Below the pieces are notes generated by a model. The model saw only the letters and a list, made by a program, of their open reading frames with translations. It had not been told where the DNA came from and did no database searches. A DNA stretch of 64,000 bases from Streptomyces leeuwenhoekii (lineage in GTDB: Bacteria; Actinomycetota; Actinomycetes; Streptomycetales; Streptomycetaceae). Below, piece by piece: positions 27,096-36,426 of the stretch; position 1 is the stretch's first letter; each line of letters starts with the position of its first letter. Location: contig NZ_LN831790.1 in NCBI RefSeq assembly GCF_001013905.1, positions 7,268,001-7,332,000 on the forward strand, read 5' to 3'. The translations under genes and the position numbers were made by a program.

Positions 27096-27386
27096 TTACG
27101 GCCTGCCGTCCTGGGGCGGCGTACCGCCCGTCCGCCCGGATCCGGGAGCGGGCGGCTCCTGGGTACCGGCGGCGGCCGGGCCGGTGCCCGGTGCGGCGGT
27201 CTCGCCCCGGACGATCCGCGGCGCCCGGTCCGCCGGTGCCCCGTCCTCGTCCTTCATGGCGCGTGCCTCGGCCTTGAGGATCCGGGTCGCCTTGCCCGCG
27301 GAGCGGGCCAGCTCGGGACCCTTCTTGGCGACCAGGAGGGCGATGACGACGATGAGGACGATGGCGAGTTCGCCCAGTCCGAACAT
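27096..27386 (-). CDS. tatA: Sec-independent translocase subunit TatA
   Basis: A 96-residue protein with the TatA/E layout: one N-terminal membrane helix (MFGLGELAIVLIVVIALLVA), a short hinge with the FG dipeptide near the start, then an amphipathic helix (KKGPELARSAGKATRILKAE) and a disordered Pro/Gly-rich tail. It helps form the pore that moves folded Tat substrates. AAGGAG lies nine bases before ATG 27386. The main tatAC operon of actinobacteria usually lies next to proteasome-related genes, so this is probably a second copy. It is downstream of terD, 135 bp away on the same strand. Confidence 0.85.
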   Translation of the reverse strand: MFGLGELAIVLIVVIALLVAKKGPELARSAGKATRILKAEARAMKDEDGAPADRAPRIVRGETAAPGTGPAAAGTQEPPAPGSGRTGGTPPQDGRP

Positions 27387-27521
27387 GGGTGCCTTGCTCC
27401 TTCTCGTGAGCGCGGGCCGGGCGGGTGCCGGCAGATGCGGGGGAGGGGTGCCACGGGGGCCGGACGCCCGCGGCCGGGGGCGCGCTTGCTCGCGGACGTG
27501 CCGGTGGCGCACCGGATCGTG

Positions 27522-28097
27522 TCAGACGCCCACGCCGAAGTCGGCGGCGATACCGGCCAGTCCGGAGGCGTACCCCTGCCCCACGGCGCGGAACTTCCAC
27601 TCCGCGCCGTTCCGGTACAGCTCGCCGAAGATCATCGCGGTCTCGGTGGCGGCGTCCTCGGACAGGTCGTAGCGGGCGAGCTCCCGGCCGTCGGCCTGGT
27701 CGACGACGCGGATGAAGGCGTTGCGGACCTGGCCGAAGCTCTGGCCCCGGCTCTCGGCGTCGTGGATGGACACCGGGAAGACGATCCTGTCGACCTCGGC
27801 GGGTACGGCCGCGAGGTCCACCTTGACGACCTCGTCGTCGCCCTCGCCCTCACCGGTGAGGTTGTCCCCGGTGTGCTCCACCGAGCCGTCCGGGCTCGTG
27901 AGGTTGTTGTAGAAGACGAAGTGCCGGTCCGACGGGACCTTGCCGGACGCGTCGAGAAGCAGCGCGGAGGCGTCGAGGTCGTAGTCCGTGCCGGTCGTCG
28001 TCCGTACGTCCCAGCCCAGGCCGACCAGGACGGCGGTCAGGCCGGGCGCCTCCTTGCTGAGCGAGACATTGCCGCCTTTGGACAGGGAGACTCCCAC
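27522..28097 (-). CDS. terD: TerD family tellurium-resistance/stress protein
   Basis: A 191-residue protein of the TerD/CABP family. It begins [20 protein letters not shown], the typical N-terminus, and contains [37 protein letters not shown] and [20 protein letters not shown], the acidic calcium-binding loops. Streptomyces carry many copies, linked to tellurite resistance, calcium and differentiation; the biochemical role is unsettled. GTG at 28097 has AAGGAG six bases upstream. A TCTACA-N4-TGTAGA palindrome lies centred 63 bp before the start, at exactly the distance seen for terB. Confidence 0.93.
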   Translation of the reverse strand: MGVSLSKGGNVSLSKEAPGLTAVLVGLGWDVRTTTGTDYDLDASALLLDASGKVPSDRHFVFYNNLTSPDGSVEHTGDNLTGEGEGDDEVVKVDLAAVPAEVDRIVFPVSIHDAESRGQSFGQVRNAFIRVVDQADGRELARYDLSEDAATETAMIFGELYRNGAEWKFRAVGQGYASGLAGIAADFGVGV

Positions 28098-28152
28098 TGC
28101 GTACTCCTTCTCGGCAGGTACGGGCGGCCCGCGGCGCGGACCCCGGAAAGAA

Positions 28153-28168
28153 TCTACACCACTGTAGA
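28153..28168. promoter_or_regulatory. Operator site A (TCTACA-N4-TGTAGA) before terD
   Basis: A perfect 6-bp inverted repeat with spacer CCAC. The same palindrome precedes terB (32424) and, with one change, the spo0M-like unit (33788). TGTAGA may double as part of a -10 element on the minus strand. The BlaI gene starts about 170 bp away on the other strand. Confidence 0.75.
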
Positions 28169-28337
28169 GAAAGAGGAAGGGGGCGCGGGGGTCGCACCCG
28201 GGACCGGTGGGGCCGGCCGGACCGCGCGGCCTCCGGCAAGCCGCGGGACGGCGGGACTCGCCGGACGGCACGGCGGCCTCAGGGGCGTCTATACGATGTC
28301 CGCCGGGAAAACAGGCGGCGGCGGAAGGGAGACCGGG

Positions 28338-28727
28338 GTGGCGGAGCATCGGCAGCGTTCCCGGCGGCGGGGACAGGGCGAGCTGGAGGCGCTGGTCCTG
28401 TCGGCGCTGCGGGAGGCGGACGGCCCGGCCACGGCCGGCTGGGTGCAGGAGCGTCTGGGCGGGGACCTCGCCTACACGACGGTCGTCACCATCCTGACCC
28501 GGCTGCTGGCCAAGGGCGCGGTCACCCGGGAGCGGGCGGGCCGGTCCTTCGCCTGGACGCCGGCCTCGGACCAGGCGGGCCTGGCCGCCCACAAGATGCG
28601 CCGGCTGCTGGACGCCGAGAACGACCGGGAGGCGGTGCTGGCCAGCTTCGTCACCGGCCTCGGGCCGGACGACGAACGTCTGCTGCGGGAACTGCTGGGC
28701 CAGACGGGGAACGAAGGGGACGACTGA
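28338..28727 (+). CDS. BlaI/MecI/CopY family repressor
   Basis: A 129-residue winged-helix protein: [29 protein letters not shown] followed by [31 protein letters not shown] is the BlaI/MecI signature, then a short dimerisation domain ending LLRELLGQ. BlaI-type proteins are cleaved or released when a paired membrane protease senses its signal. GTG at 28338 is chosen for the GGAAGGGAG upstream; an ATG at 28296 lacks one. The M56 gene follows six bases after the stop, forming the classic repressor-sensor pair. The TCTACA/TGTAGA sites nearby recall the TACA..TGTA core of BlaI operators, though with a wider spacer. Confidence 0.88.
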   Translation: MAEHRQRSRRRGQGELEALVLSALREADGPATAGWVQERLGGDLAYTTVVTILTRLLAKGAVTRERAGRSFAWTPASDQAGLAAHKMRRLLDAENDREAVLASFVTGLGPDDERLLRELLGQTGNEGDD

Positions 28728-28733
28728 AGCCTC

Positions 28734-29666
28734 ATGGGGGTGTTCGTCTTTCTGCCGCTGGTCCTGCCCCTGACGGCGTGGCCGATCGCGCGCCTGGCCG
28801 AACAGCATCTGCATCCGCGGGCCGCGACCAGGCTGCTGACCGGGGTGGCCGTGGTGATGGCCGTCTGCAGCACGGTCTGCCTGGCGCTGGTGATGGTGGT
28901 GGGCACCGCCCAGCTTCCCGGCAACCCGCTGCCCGACGGCTGGTCGGACCCCGAGGTGCGCGCGGCGGTCCCGTACGACGAAGTCGTGGGCAAGGCCGCG
29001 ATCCCCGCCCTGTGCGTGGTGCTGGCGGCGTGCGGCCGGACGCTGTGGCGGCACGGCCGAGTGCGCCGCCGTGCCCACCGGGCCCTGGCCGGGCTGCCGG
29101 AGACGGAGGTGGCGGTCCTGCCGGACGCCGTGCCCTACGCGTATGCCCTGCCGGGCGGCCGACGGGATCGCGTGGTGGTGACCACGGCGCTGCTGGACAG
29201 CCTGGAGCCGGCCGAGCGCCGGGCGCTGTTCGCCCATGAACGGGCCCATCTCACCGCCCACCACCACCGCTTCCTCCTCGCGGCCCAACTGGCGGCGCAG
29301 GCCAACCCCTTCCTGCGGCCGTTGCGTACGGCGGTGTCCTACACGACGGAGCGGTGGGCGGACGAGGACGCCGCCCAGGTGATCGGCAGCCGCCGGACGG
29401 TGGCGTACGCGATCGGCAAGGCGGCCCTGGTGTCCCGGGGCACTCCGGTGGCCACGCTGGCGGGCTTCGCCGCGGCGGGACCGGTGCCGCGCAGGGTGGC
29501 GGCCCTGCTCCGGCCCGCCCCGCCGGGGCGGAGCTGGCCGTCTCTGTTCACCTCGGTGGGGCTGGCGGCCTGGGGCGCGGCGGTGGGAGCGGCCGTGTCG
29601 GCGATGTCCTCCGCGAACGCCGCCGTGACGATGGTGCTCATCCTGTACGCGGCCACACCCCTTTGA
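28734..29666 (+). CDS. M56 family (BlaR1/MecR1-like) membrane metalloprotease
   Basis: A 310-residue protein with four or five membrane segments (about residues 3-20, 33-55, 88-103, 255-275, 285-305). The zinc-protease motif is HERAH (His168, Glu169, His172) in [17 protein letters not shown], and RWADEDAA supplies the third ligand region. The penicillin-binding sensor domain of BlaR1 is absent, so the signal is unknown; this short form is common in actinobacteria. It is in an operon with the BlaI-type repressor, which it probably inactivates. Confidence 0.87.
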   Translation: MGVFVFLPLVLPLTAWPIARLAEQHLHPRAATRLLTGVAVVMAVCSTVCLALVMVVGTAQLPGNPLPDGWSDPEVRAAVPYDEVVGKAAIPALCVVLAACGRTLWRHGRVRRRAHRALAGLPETEVAVLPDAVPYAYALPGGRRDRVVVTTALLDSLEPAERRALFAHERAHLTAHHHRFLLAAQLAAQANPFLRPLRTAVSYTTERWADEDAAQVIGSRRTVAYAIGKAALVSRGTPVATLAGFAAAGPVPRRVAALLRPAPPGRSWPSLFTSVGLAAWGAAVGAAVSAMSSANAAVTMVLILYAATPL

Positions 29667-29888
29667 TCCGGCACGCGGAAAAGCCCCTTCCATCCGGCGA
29701 AGGCGCCGGACCGCCTTATTGACGAGGCCGCGACGCCGCCGTTTAATCACGCTTTAAGTTAAGCCGGTTGAGAGGCGGATCAGGCGTAGCCCGAAGCGCT
29801 CCGCGGCCCCGAACGGTCCCCACCCCCTCACCGGAACGTGCCGTGCCCCGCATACAAGCCGTGAACCACCCCACGGAAAGGCCAGGCC

Positions 29889-31811
29889 ATGACTTCCTCG
29901 TGCGGGCGCCGCCCGCTCCCGGCCGCGCCCCCCGGCTTCCGGCTGCCGGCCGCGCTGACCCTGGTTCTCCTGCTCGCGCTCGCACTCACCGCGGCGCCGG
30001 GTCTCGCAGCCCCGGCTGCGGCGGCCGGAGAGCGGGTCGACATCTGGCTCACCACCACCTCGGACTCCGCCGGGCGCACTGTCACGCGCGGCCTCGCACA
30101 GCAGAGCCCGGTCGCCTTCGGCCCCGCCGGCGGCGCCGCCGACCAGGTCATCACCGTCGACGAGGCGACCACCTACCAGCAGTTCGAGGGCGGCGGTGCC
30201 TCCCTCACCGACACCACCGCCCACCTGCTGCGCGGCGGCGCGATCAGTGCCTCGACCCGCGACGCCGTGATGCGCAGGCTCTTCTCGCCGACGGACGGCA
30301 TCGGACTCTCCTTCGTCCGCAACCCGATCGGCGCCTCCGACCTCTCCAGGCCGGGTCATGTCTCGCTCGACGACACCTGCTGCGACCTCGCCGACTTCGG
30401 CGCCAACGGCTACGACACGGACGTCCGGCTGCTCACCGCCCAGGCCGAGCAGCTCAACCCGGCCCTGCGGGTGAAGGGCGTGCCGTGGAGCGCGCCCGGC
30501 TGGATGAAGGACAACGGCCGCATGGACCAGATGGGCTGGCTGAAGTGGGAGTACTACCCCATGTACGCCCAGTACCTGGTCAAGTACATACAGAGCTATC
30601 AGGCAGCCGGTGTGAAGGTCGACTACCTCTCGGTGCAGAACGAGCCCAACTGCTGCCAGGCGGCCAACCCGACCGCGATGGACTACCCCGGTATGAGCTG
30701 GAACCCCTCCGGGCTGATCGAGTTCACCAAGAACCACGTCTACCCGGCCTTCCGGGCCGCCGGCATCACCACCAAGGTCCTGGTCCACGACTGGAACTAC
30801 GGTGACTACGCCGGCTTCGGCGCCCCGGTCCTCGCGGACGCCGGGGTGCGCAACGACCCGCTCTTCGGCGGCATCGCCTGGCAGGGTTACTCCGGTGACC
30901 CGGCGGTGGGCAGCCAGGTGCACGACCAGTACCCGGACGTGCGGCAGTTCAGCACCGAGCACTCCGGCGGCACCTGGATCGCCAACCAGCACAACGAGGA
31001 CCTGGCGGACATCGTCGGCTACGCCCGCAACTGGAGCGGCAGCCTGGTCAAGTGGAGCCTCGCGCTCAATCAGGACATGGGCCCGCACAACGGCGGTTGC
31101 GGCACCTGCACGGGTCTGATCACCGTCCAGGAGGGCGGTCCGAGGGCCGGACAGGTCGACTACACGATCGAGTACTACACCACCGGGCACCTGACGAAGT
31201 TCGTGAAGCCCGGCGCGTACCGCATCGCCTCCACGGCCTCCGGCACCGTGCCCAACGTGGCCTGGCGCAACCCCGACGGCTCCAAGGCGCTGATCGCCCA
31301 CAACGGCGGCACCTCGCCCCGCTCGGTGCGGGTCGACTGGGGCGGCCAGTCCTTCGTCCACACCCTGCCCGCCCGCACCACCGCGACCTTCACCTGGTCG
31401 GGCACGCCCGGTGGCGGCGGCACCACGGGAGCCTTCACCGGGCTGGCCGGCAAGTGCCTCGACGTCGCGGGGGCCGGCACGGCCGACGGAACCGCCGTCC
31501 AGCTCCACACCTGCAACGGCACCGCGGCCCAGCGCTGGACCCGCGCCTCCGACGGCACCATCCGGGCCCTCGGCAAGTGCCTGGACGTCTCCGGCGGCGC
31601 CACGGCCGACGGGACCGCCGTCCAGCTCCACACCTGCAACGGCACCGCCGCCCAGCGCTGGACCTACGACTCCGCCACCCACGACGTGGTCAACACGGGC
31701 GCGGACAAGTGCCTGGACGTCCGGGACAACTCCTCGGCGGACGGCACCCGCACCCAGATCTGGACCTGTGCCGGCACCCCCAACCAGAAGTGGACCCTCG
31801 TGCCCTCCTGA
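29889..31811 (+). CDS. Secreted GH30 glycosidase with ricin-type CBM13 domain
   Basis: A 640-residue secreted enzyme. A signal peptide (residues 1-46, possible Ala-x-Ala site) is followed by a GH30 catalytic barrel with FEGGGASLTD, acid/base Glu252 in SVQNEPN and nucleophile Glu357 in QFSTEHSGG. A C-terminal beta-trefoil (about 515-640) has three repeats of GKCLDV...GTAVQLHTCNGTAAQRW, the ricin-B/CBM13 pattern. GH30 members act on beta-1,6-glucan, xylan or glucosylceramide. Without a search I cannot assign a subfamily. GGAAAGG lies close before the ATG, and an AT-rich promoter-like stretch (TTTAATCACG, GCTTTAAGTTAAGC) lies at about 29740-29765. Confidence 0.9.
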   Translation: MTSSCGRRPLPAAPPGFRLPAALTLVLLLALALTAAPGLAAPAAAAGERVDIWLTTTSDSAGRTVTRGLAQQSPVAFGPAGGAADQVITVDEATTYQQFEGGGASLTDTTAHLLRGGAISASTRDAVMRRLFSPTDGIGLSFVRNPIGASDLSRPGHVSLDDTCCDLADFGANGYDTDVRLLTAQAEQLNPALRVKGVPWSAPGWMKDNGRMDQMGWLKWEYYPMYAQYLVKYIQSYQAAGVKVDYLSVQNEPNCCQAANPTAMDYPGMSWNPSGLIEFTKNHVYPAFRAAGITTKVLVHDWNYGDYAGFGAPVLADAGVRNDPLFGGIAWQGYSGDPAVGSQVHDQYPDVRQFSTEHSGGTWIANQHNEDLADIVGYARNWSGSLVKWSLALNQDMGPHNGGCGTCTGLITVQEGGPRAGQVDYTIEYYTTGHLTKFVKPGAYRIASTASGTVPNVAWRNPDGSKALIAHNGGTSPRSVRVDWGGQSFVHTLPARTTATFTWSGTPGGGGTTGAFTGLAGKCLDVAGAGTADGTAVQLHTCNGTAAQRWTRASDGTIRALGKCLDVSGGATADGTAVQLHTCNGTAAQRWTYDSATHDVVNTGADKCLDVRDNSSADGTRTQIWTCAGTPNQKWTLVPS

Positions 31812-31913
31812 CCGGCCGCCGCTCCCGCTCCTGCCCGCTCGCGCCGTCCCCCCGGCTCGCCCGGGGGCGGCGCGAGTCTCCGCACAGGACGCCGCCGCCC
31901 CGGCCGGGCCCGG

Positions 31914-32369
31914 TCAGAGGTCGAACTCGTGCGGCGGCAGGCCCAGGGCGTAGCACGCCTCGCGGACGGCCGCCTGCTCGTCCTTGTCGAAGTGGCCGTC
32001 GGCGCCGCCGATGACGATGCCGATCTGGACGACCGCGCGGGCCTCGGCGGGCTTCTTCTTCGCCTTGGCGATCTCCTGGAGGACGCCGACCCGGCCGAAG
32101 GCGAAGTCGGCGGTCAGCTTGTCCAGGTTCTCCTCGAAGCGGCGGCGCAGGTCGTCGGCGGGGAAGTTCTGCAGTACGTCGTTGGTGGCGATGAGCTGGG
32201 CCACCCGCTGTCGCTCGGACGGGTCGACGGTGCCGTCCGCAGCAGCGACCAGGGCGCACATGGCCATGCTCGCGTCGCGGAAGGCGCCGCTCTTGAGGTC
32301 GTTCTTCTTCGCCACGAGCTGGGTCTGCATCTGCGATGCGGACTCCTTGAGGCGGTCCCACAGGGCCAT
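31914..32369 (-). CDS. terB: TerB family tellurite-resistance protein
   Basis: A 151-residue helical protein of the TerB type: MALWDRLKESASQMQTQL opens it, then MAMCALVAAADGTVDPSERQRV and IGIVIGGADGHFDKDEQAAVREAC, the two acidic metal-binding repeats of the fold. TerB acts with TerD-type proteins in a membrane-linked stress complex. ATG at 32369 has GGAG five bases upstream. A perfect TTCTACA-N4-TGTAGAA palindrome is centred 63 bp upstream, the same spacing as for terD 4 kb away, implying joint control. Confidence 0.92.
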   Translation of the reverse strand: MALWDRLKESASQMQTQLVAKKNDLKSGAFRDASMAMCALVAAADGTVDPSERQRVAQLIATNDVLQNFPADDLRRRFEENLDKLTADFAFGRVGVLQEIAKAKKKPAEARAVVQIGIVIGGADGHFDKDEQAAVREACYALGLPPHEFDL

Positions 32370-32423
32370 GAGCACTCCGTCCGTGTCGGGAGGGTGCCCG
32401 GACCGAGAACTCCGGGCACCTTG

Positions 32424-32441
32424 TTCTACATCAATGTAGAA
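32424..32441. promoter_or_regulatory. Operator site B (TTCTACA-N4-TGTAGAA) before terB
   Basis: A perfect 7-bp inverted repeat with spacer TCAA, the best of the three related palindromes. Its core is identical to site A. Confidence 0.78.
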
Positions 32442-32536
32442 GTTACCAGGCGGGTGGTGGGGGCGGGGGAGCGGGTCCGCCCACTCCTGCCCGCCCACCT
32501 GCCCGCCCGCCGGGGCCCGTCCGGCGGGGCCCGCCG

Positions 32537-33529
32537 TCAGCCCTCGTCCTCCTCGTCGCCTTCGAAGAAGTCCCCGATCTCGTCGACGACCTCGGACGCG
32601 ACCATGCCGCCGGCGACGCCGACCGCCAGCCCGGCGGCGCCCGCCGCGACGGCGGTGCCCACGCCCGGGCCGGAGTGATGCCGTCCGTCGTGGTGGTGGC
32701 CGCCGAGCCCGTGGGCCCCGTACGGGTCACCGTGGCCGTACGTGACGGGGGAGACGTGCGGCGCGCGGTTCTCGGCCAGCCGGTGGACCCAGCCGTCGAC
32801 TTCCGCGTTCCAGTCGCGCGCGTCCTGGTGGCCGACGGTGAAGCGGGTGAGCGTGTCGTGGCCGGAGGAGAAGAGGCCGCCGCGCCGGCCTGCCTCCAGG
32901 ACGACCTCCATGCCGCCCGGGTGGGCCAGGAAGGTCACCTCGATCTCGTCGAGCTGAGAGGCGTATCGCGGCGGAGGGGTCATCTCGATCTCCTGGTAGA
33001 AGGGCAGTTGCTGCCCCGTACCGCCGATGCGGCCCAGTTCCAGGTCGGCCGACCTGAAGCCGAACCCGAGCTGTCCGAAGGCCTCGAGGACCGCCTCCTG
33101 CGCGGGCAGCGGACCGACGGTCAGCGGGTCCAGATCGCCCTTGTCCCGGGCGCCGGCCACCGCCAGCCCGGTCCGCACGCCGAGCACGATGCCGAGCGGC
33201 TGTCCGTACAGTTCCGTGATCGGCGTCTCCCACGGCAAGGGCACGCTGAACGGCACACTCCGGTGCTCGTCCTCGGTGAGCCGGAAGCCGCCCCCGACGG
33301 TGAACCGCTCGAAGGCGACGACGCCCTCGCTCTCGCCCTCCTCGTGCTCGGCCTCCACCCGGGCCACCAGTTCCAGGGTGATGTGCTCGATGTCGAAGTC
33401 GGCGCTGCCGCCCTCGAGACGGACCTGGCCGGTGAGCGCGCCGCCGGGGCGGACGGGGCCCGGGTCGAGGACCGTGTCGACGGTGGGGCCGCCCACGCCG
33501 AGCGAGCCGAGCAGTCGTTTGAACACCAT
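32537..33529 (-). CDS. Spo0M-like sporulation-control protein
   Basis: A 330-residue protein. The N-terminal arrestin-like Spo0M domain (residues 1-245) begins MVFKRLLGSLGVGGPTVDTVL and includes FDIEHITLELVARVE and RSVPFSVPLPWETPITELYGQ. A His/Gly-rich linker (GHHHDGRHHSGPG) and a hydrophobic Ala/Gly-rich segment follow near 295-315, with an acidic tail. In Bacillus, Spo0M affects sporulation control; in Streptomyces the role is unclear. ATG 33529 matches the usual N-terminus; a GTG 12 bases upstream overlaps the AAGGAG ribosome binding site. Site C lies farther upstream. Confidence 0.85.
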   Translation of the reverse strand: MVFKRLLGSLGVGGPTVDTVLDPGPVRPGGALTGQVRLEGGSADFDIEHITLELVARVEAEHEEGESEGVVAFERFTVGGGFRLTEDEHRSVPFSVPLPWETPITELYGQPLGIVLGVRTGLAVAGARDKGDLDPLTVGPLPAQEAVLEAFGQLGFGFRSADLELGRIGGTGQQLPFYQEIEMTPPPRYASQLDEIEVTFLAHPGGMEVVLEAGRRGGLFSSGHDTLTRFTVGHQDARDWNAEVDGWVHRLAENRAPHVSPVTYGHGDPYGAHGLGGHHHDGRHHSGPGVGTAVAAGAAGLAVGVAGGMVASEVVDEIGDFFEGDEEDEG

Positions 33530-33544
33530 GGTGGCGTCCACTCC

Positions 33545-33745
33545 TTACATGCGTGTGTTCCATGAGGGCGGTGCCGCCCGCCCGGGGCGCGCGGCACCAC
33601 GGCCGTCCGCGAGCCGGTCACCCGGCCGTGCCGGAGACGGCCGGCGCCCGGGCCGGGCGTGCGTACTCCGGGGTGGCCGGCATTCCGGGCGGGCTCTTCC
33701 GGCCCGGCCCTCGACCGGCGCCTCGTCCAGGTCGATCGAAGCCAT
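33545..33745 (-). CDS. Possible small protein before the Spo0M-like gene
   Basis: A 66-residue frame starting MASIDLDEAPVEG, very rich in Pro, Arg and Ala, ending 15 bases before the Spo0M-like start. Operator site C lies 51 bp upstream, similar to the spacing at terD and terB, which is the main reason to list it. It has only a weak GGGGA ribosome binding site and may instead be the leader of the Spo0M-like transcript. Confidence 0.3.
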   Translation of the reverse strand: MASIDLDEAPVEGRAGRARPECRPPRSTHARPGRRPSPARPGDRLADGRGAARPGRAAPPSWNTRM

Positions 33746-33787
33746 GTGTGCCGTCCCCGAAGGCGCGAGACCCGGCTCGCGCGCGTC

Positions 33788-33805
33788 TTCTACAAACGAG
33801 TAGAA
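33788..33805. promoter_or_regulatory. Operator site C (TTCTACA-N4-AGTAGAA)
   Basis: Matches sites A and B except for one base in the right arm (AGTAGA for TGTAGA). It lies upstream of the small frame at 33745 and the Spo0M-like gene on the minus strand, and about 290 bp before the phosphatase gene on the plus strand. Apart from this site, 33746-34096 holds no gene I can support. Confidence 0.65.
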
Positions 33806-34096
33806 GCATAGGGGGACCGAGGGCGGGGCGGGGCACGGAGGGGCGACGGTGGCCGAAAAAGGCCGGAACCGCCCATGCGCCGGGGTGCGGGACCGGCGTC
33901 CCGCCCGCGTCGTACGGCCCCGTCCTCCCGGCCGTCGCAGACGTCCACGACCGGCGTGCCGACCCTGCCGCGGGGGCGTAACGTCCTCGTATGGGAGAGG
34001 GCGGACGCGCTCGGCGCGCGTACCCCCCAACCCCCCCCGGGGCGGACGAGCGCCCGCGGCCGTCCGGGGGACTCCCCGGCGCTGCTGGAGGTGCTC

Positions 34097-36229
34097 GTGA
34101 CCGGCACGGACGATCCGGCCACCGACGCCGGTGAACTGGACGCCGCCTTCGCGGAGACGGTGCGCCGCACCGGCGCGTCCATCGGCGCCCTGTATCTGCT
34201 CGACCCCGGCGGGCAGCTGCTCCGCCTGGAGGTGCTGTGCGGGGCACCGGCCGAGTTCGCCGCGCCCTGGGCGAGGGTTCCGACGGCCGGTCCGGCCCCG
34301 GTGGCCGACGCGGTCCGGGAGGGCCGCATGGTGTGGGTCGGCAGCCATGAGGAGATGGCCCGCTCCTATCCGCGCACCGCGATGGTCCTGCCCTATCCGC
34401 TGGCCCTGGTCGCCGCACCGGTCACCGGCGTCCGCACCTGGGGCGTGCTGCTGCTCATGTGGCCGGCCACCCGCCCGCCGTACATGACCGGACGGGAGCG
34501 GGGCCACATCGCGTCCAGTTGCCGGCGTCTGGCCCGGCTGCTGGAGGAAGCCGCCGAGCACGGCGGATTCCCGGCATCCCGCGCCCGGCCCCGTGTCGTG
34601 ACCGCCGGAGCCGGCCACCGCACGGCGAGCCCGGCCATGGCCGCCGCCGACTTCGCGGAGCGCCTGCCCGGCGGGAGCTGCGCCCTGGACCTGGAAGGAC
34701 GCATCACCTACGTCAGCTCCGGCGCCTGCGAACTGTTGGGCCGCGACGCCGACGGGCTGCTGGGCACGCTGCCGTGGCAGTCCCTGCGCTGGCTCGACGA
34801 CCCCGTCTGCGAGGACCACTACCGCGCCGCGGTGATCAGCCGTGAGCCCGTCTCCTTCACGGTGTGCCGCCCGCCGGGCCGATGGCTGGAGATCCACCTC
34901 TACCCGGACGCCAGCGGCATCAGCGCCCGTATCATCCCCAGCGGCGGGCGGCCCCCGCCCTCGCCGGCACCCCGGCGGCCCACGGGCACCGCCGCCCGGG
35001 CCCGCGCCGGCCAGCTCTACCAGCTCACGCACCTGGCCGCCGCGCTGACCGAGGTCGTCGGGGTACAGGACGTCGTCGACCTGGTCGCCGACCAGATCAT
35101 GCCCGCGTTCGGCGCCCAGGGGCTCGTCCTGTCCACCGCGGACGCCGGCCGGCTGCGGATCACGGGATACCGCGGGTATCCGCCCAGCGCCATCGAGCGC
35201 CTCGACGGCCTGTCCGTCGACACCGGGCTGACCCCGGCCGGGCGCGCTCTCAGCACCGGCGTGCCCGCCTTCGTCCCCGACCCCGAAGAGATGCGGCGCG
35301 TGTACCCGGAGGCCCCGCTGGTCGGCGGCAAGCGAGCCTGGGCCTTCCTGCCGCTGATCACCTCCGGCCGGCCCGTCGGCATCTGCGTCCTGTCCTACGA
35401 CGGCCCGCACACGTTCTCGGCCGAGGAACGCGCCGTCATGACATCGCTCGCCGGGCTCGTCGCGCAGGCATTCGACCGCGCCCGCCTCTACGACACCAAA
35501 CACGAACTCGCCCATGGTCTCCAGCAGGCGCTGCTCCCGCACTCGCTCCCCGCGGTCACCGGCCTGCGGGTCGCCGCGCGCTATCTGCCCGCCACCCGGG
35601 GCATGGACATCGGCGGTGACTTCTACGACCTGATCCGCCTCGGCGACGGCACCGCGGCGGCCGTCATCGGCGACGTCCAGGGGCACAACGTGGCCGCCGC
35701 GGCCCTGATGGGGCAGGTGCGCAGCGGGGTTCACGCTCACGCCACCCTCGGCACCTCTCCCGACCAGGTGCTCCTTGGAACCAACCGGCTCCTCACCGAC
35801 CTCGGCACCGACCTGTTCACGAGCTGCCTCTACGCCCATCTCGACCTCGGCCGCCGACGCGCGACGCTGGCCAGCGCCGGCCACCCGCCGCCCCTGCTGC
35901 GTCTCCCCGACGGCGACGCCCGGCCCGTCGCCGTCCCGCCCGGTCCACTGCTGGGCATCGACCCCGACGCCGTCTTCCCCGTGGCGGAGATCCCGCTCCC
36001 CCCGGGGCTGACGCTCGTCTTCTACACCGACGGCCTTGTCGAAACCCCGGGGGCCGACCTCGACGACTCCATCGCCGGCCTCGCGGGCCATCTCGGCCGT
36101 TCCGACGACGCAGACCTGGACCTGCTCATCGACGGTCTGCTGAGAGAGGCCGGCACCACCGGGCAGCGGCTCGACGACATCGCGATCCTCGTCCTGCACC
36201 ACGAAACGGGCCCGCGCCCGCCGGGCTGA
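34097..36229 (+). CDS. GAF-PAS-GAF SpoIIE-type serine phosphatase
   Basis: A 710-residue regulator. The N-terminal GAF domain (about 15-145) begins DAAFAETVRRTGASIGALYLLD; a PAS domain follows (about 190-280, LDLEGRITYVSSGACELLGRDADGLLG); a second GAF spans about 310-460; the PP2C/SpoIIE phosphatase domain (about 475-705) has LQQALLPHSLP, GGDFYDLIRLGDG and GDVQGHNVAAAALM with metal-binding Asp residues. It probably dephosphorylates an anti-anti-sigma factor. I chose GTG 34097 for its GGAGG five bases upstream; an upstream GTG at 33956 is possible. Confidence 0.85.
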   Translation: MTGTDDPATDAGELDAAFAETVRRTGASIGALYLLDPGGQLLRLEVLCGAPAEFAAPWARVPTAGPAPVADAVREGRMVWVGSHEEMARSYPRTAMVLPYPLALVAAPVTGVRTWGVLLLMWPATRPPYMTGRERGHIASSCRRLARLLEEAAEHGGFPASRARPRVVTAGAGHRTASPAMAAADFAERLPGGSCALDLEGRITYVSSGACELLGRDADGLLGTLPWQSLRWLDDPVCEDHYRAAVISREPVSFTVCRPPGRWLEIHLYPDASGISARIIPSGGRPPPSPAPRRPTGTAARARAGQLYQLTHLAAALTEVVGVQDVVDLVADQIMPAFGAQGLVLSTADAGRLRITGYRGYPPSAIERLDGLSVDTGLTPAGRALSTGVPAFVPDPEEMRRVYPEAPLVGGKRAWAFLPLITSGRPVGICVLSYDGPHTFSAEERAVMTSLAGLVAQAFDRARLYDTKHELAHGLQQALLPHSLPAVTGLRVAARYLPATRGMDIGGDFYDLIRLGDGTAAAVIGDVQGHNVAAAALMGQVRSGVHAHATLGTSPDQVLLGTNRLLTDLGTDLFTSCLYAHLDLGRRRATLASAGHPPPLLRLPDGDARPVAVPPGPLLGIDPDAVFPVAEIPLPPGLTLVFYTDGLVETPGADLDDSIAGLAGHLGRSDDADLDLLIDGLLREAGTTGQRLDDIAILVLHHETGPRPPG

Positions 36230-36426
36230 CGACGTGCCGGTGCCGGGCACCGGGCGCGCGGCGGTGCCGGACACGGCCGGTCGCGTCGTGGCGGCAACTG
36301 CCGCCGTTCTGAACCCTGTTCGTCACTCACACGGCTCACGGCGGGTATGATGCGGGGCGACATCGCGTGCCGGTCACCGGCTGGGTGAGGCATGGAGGTG
36401 TCGGGAGATGCCTTCGGAGGCATTCC

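Noticed and set aside
33545..36274. A 909-residue open frame on the minus strand opposite the SpoIIE phosphatase
   Set aside because: It is a mirror frame of a well-supported gene with clear GAF, PAS and PP2C motifs, has no family motifs of its own, and its composition is the usual Gly/Arg/Ala-rich product of high-GC antisense frames.
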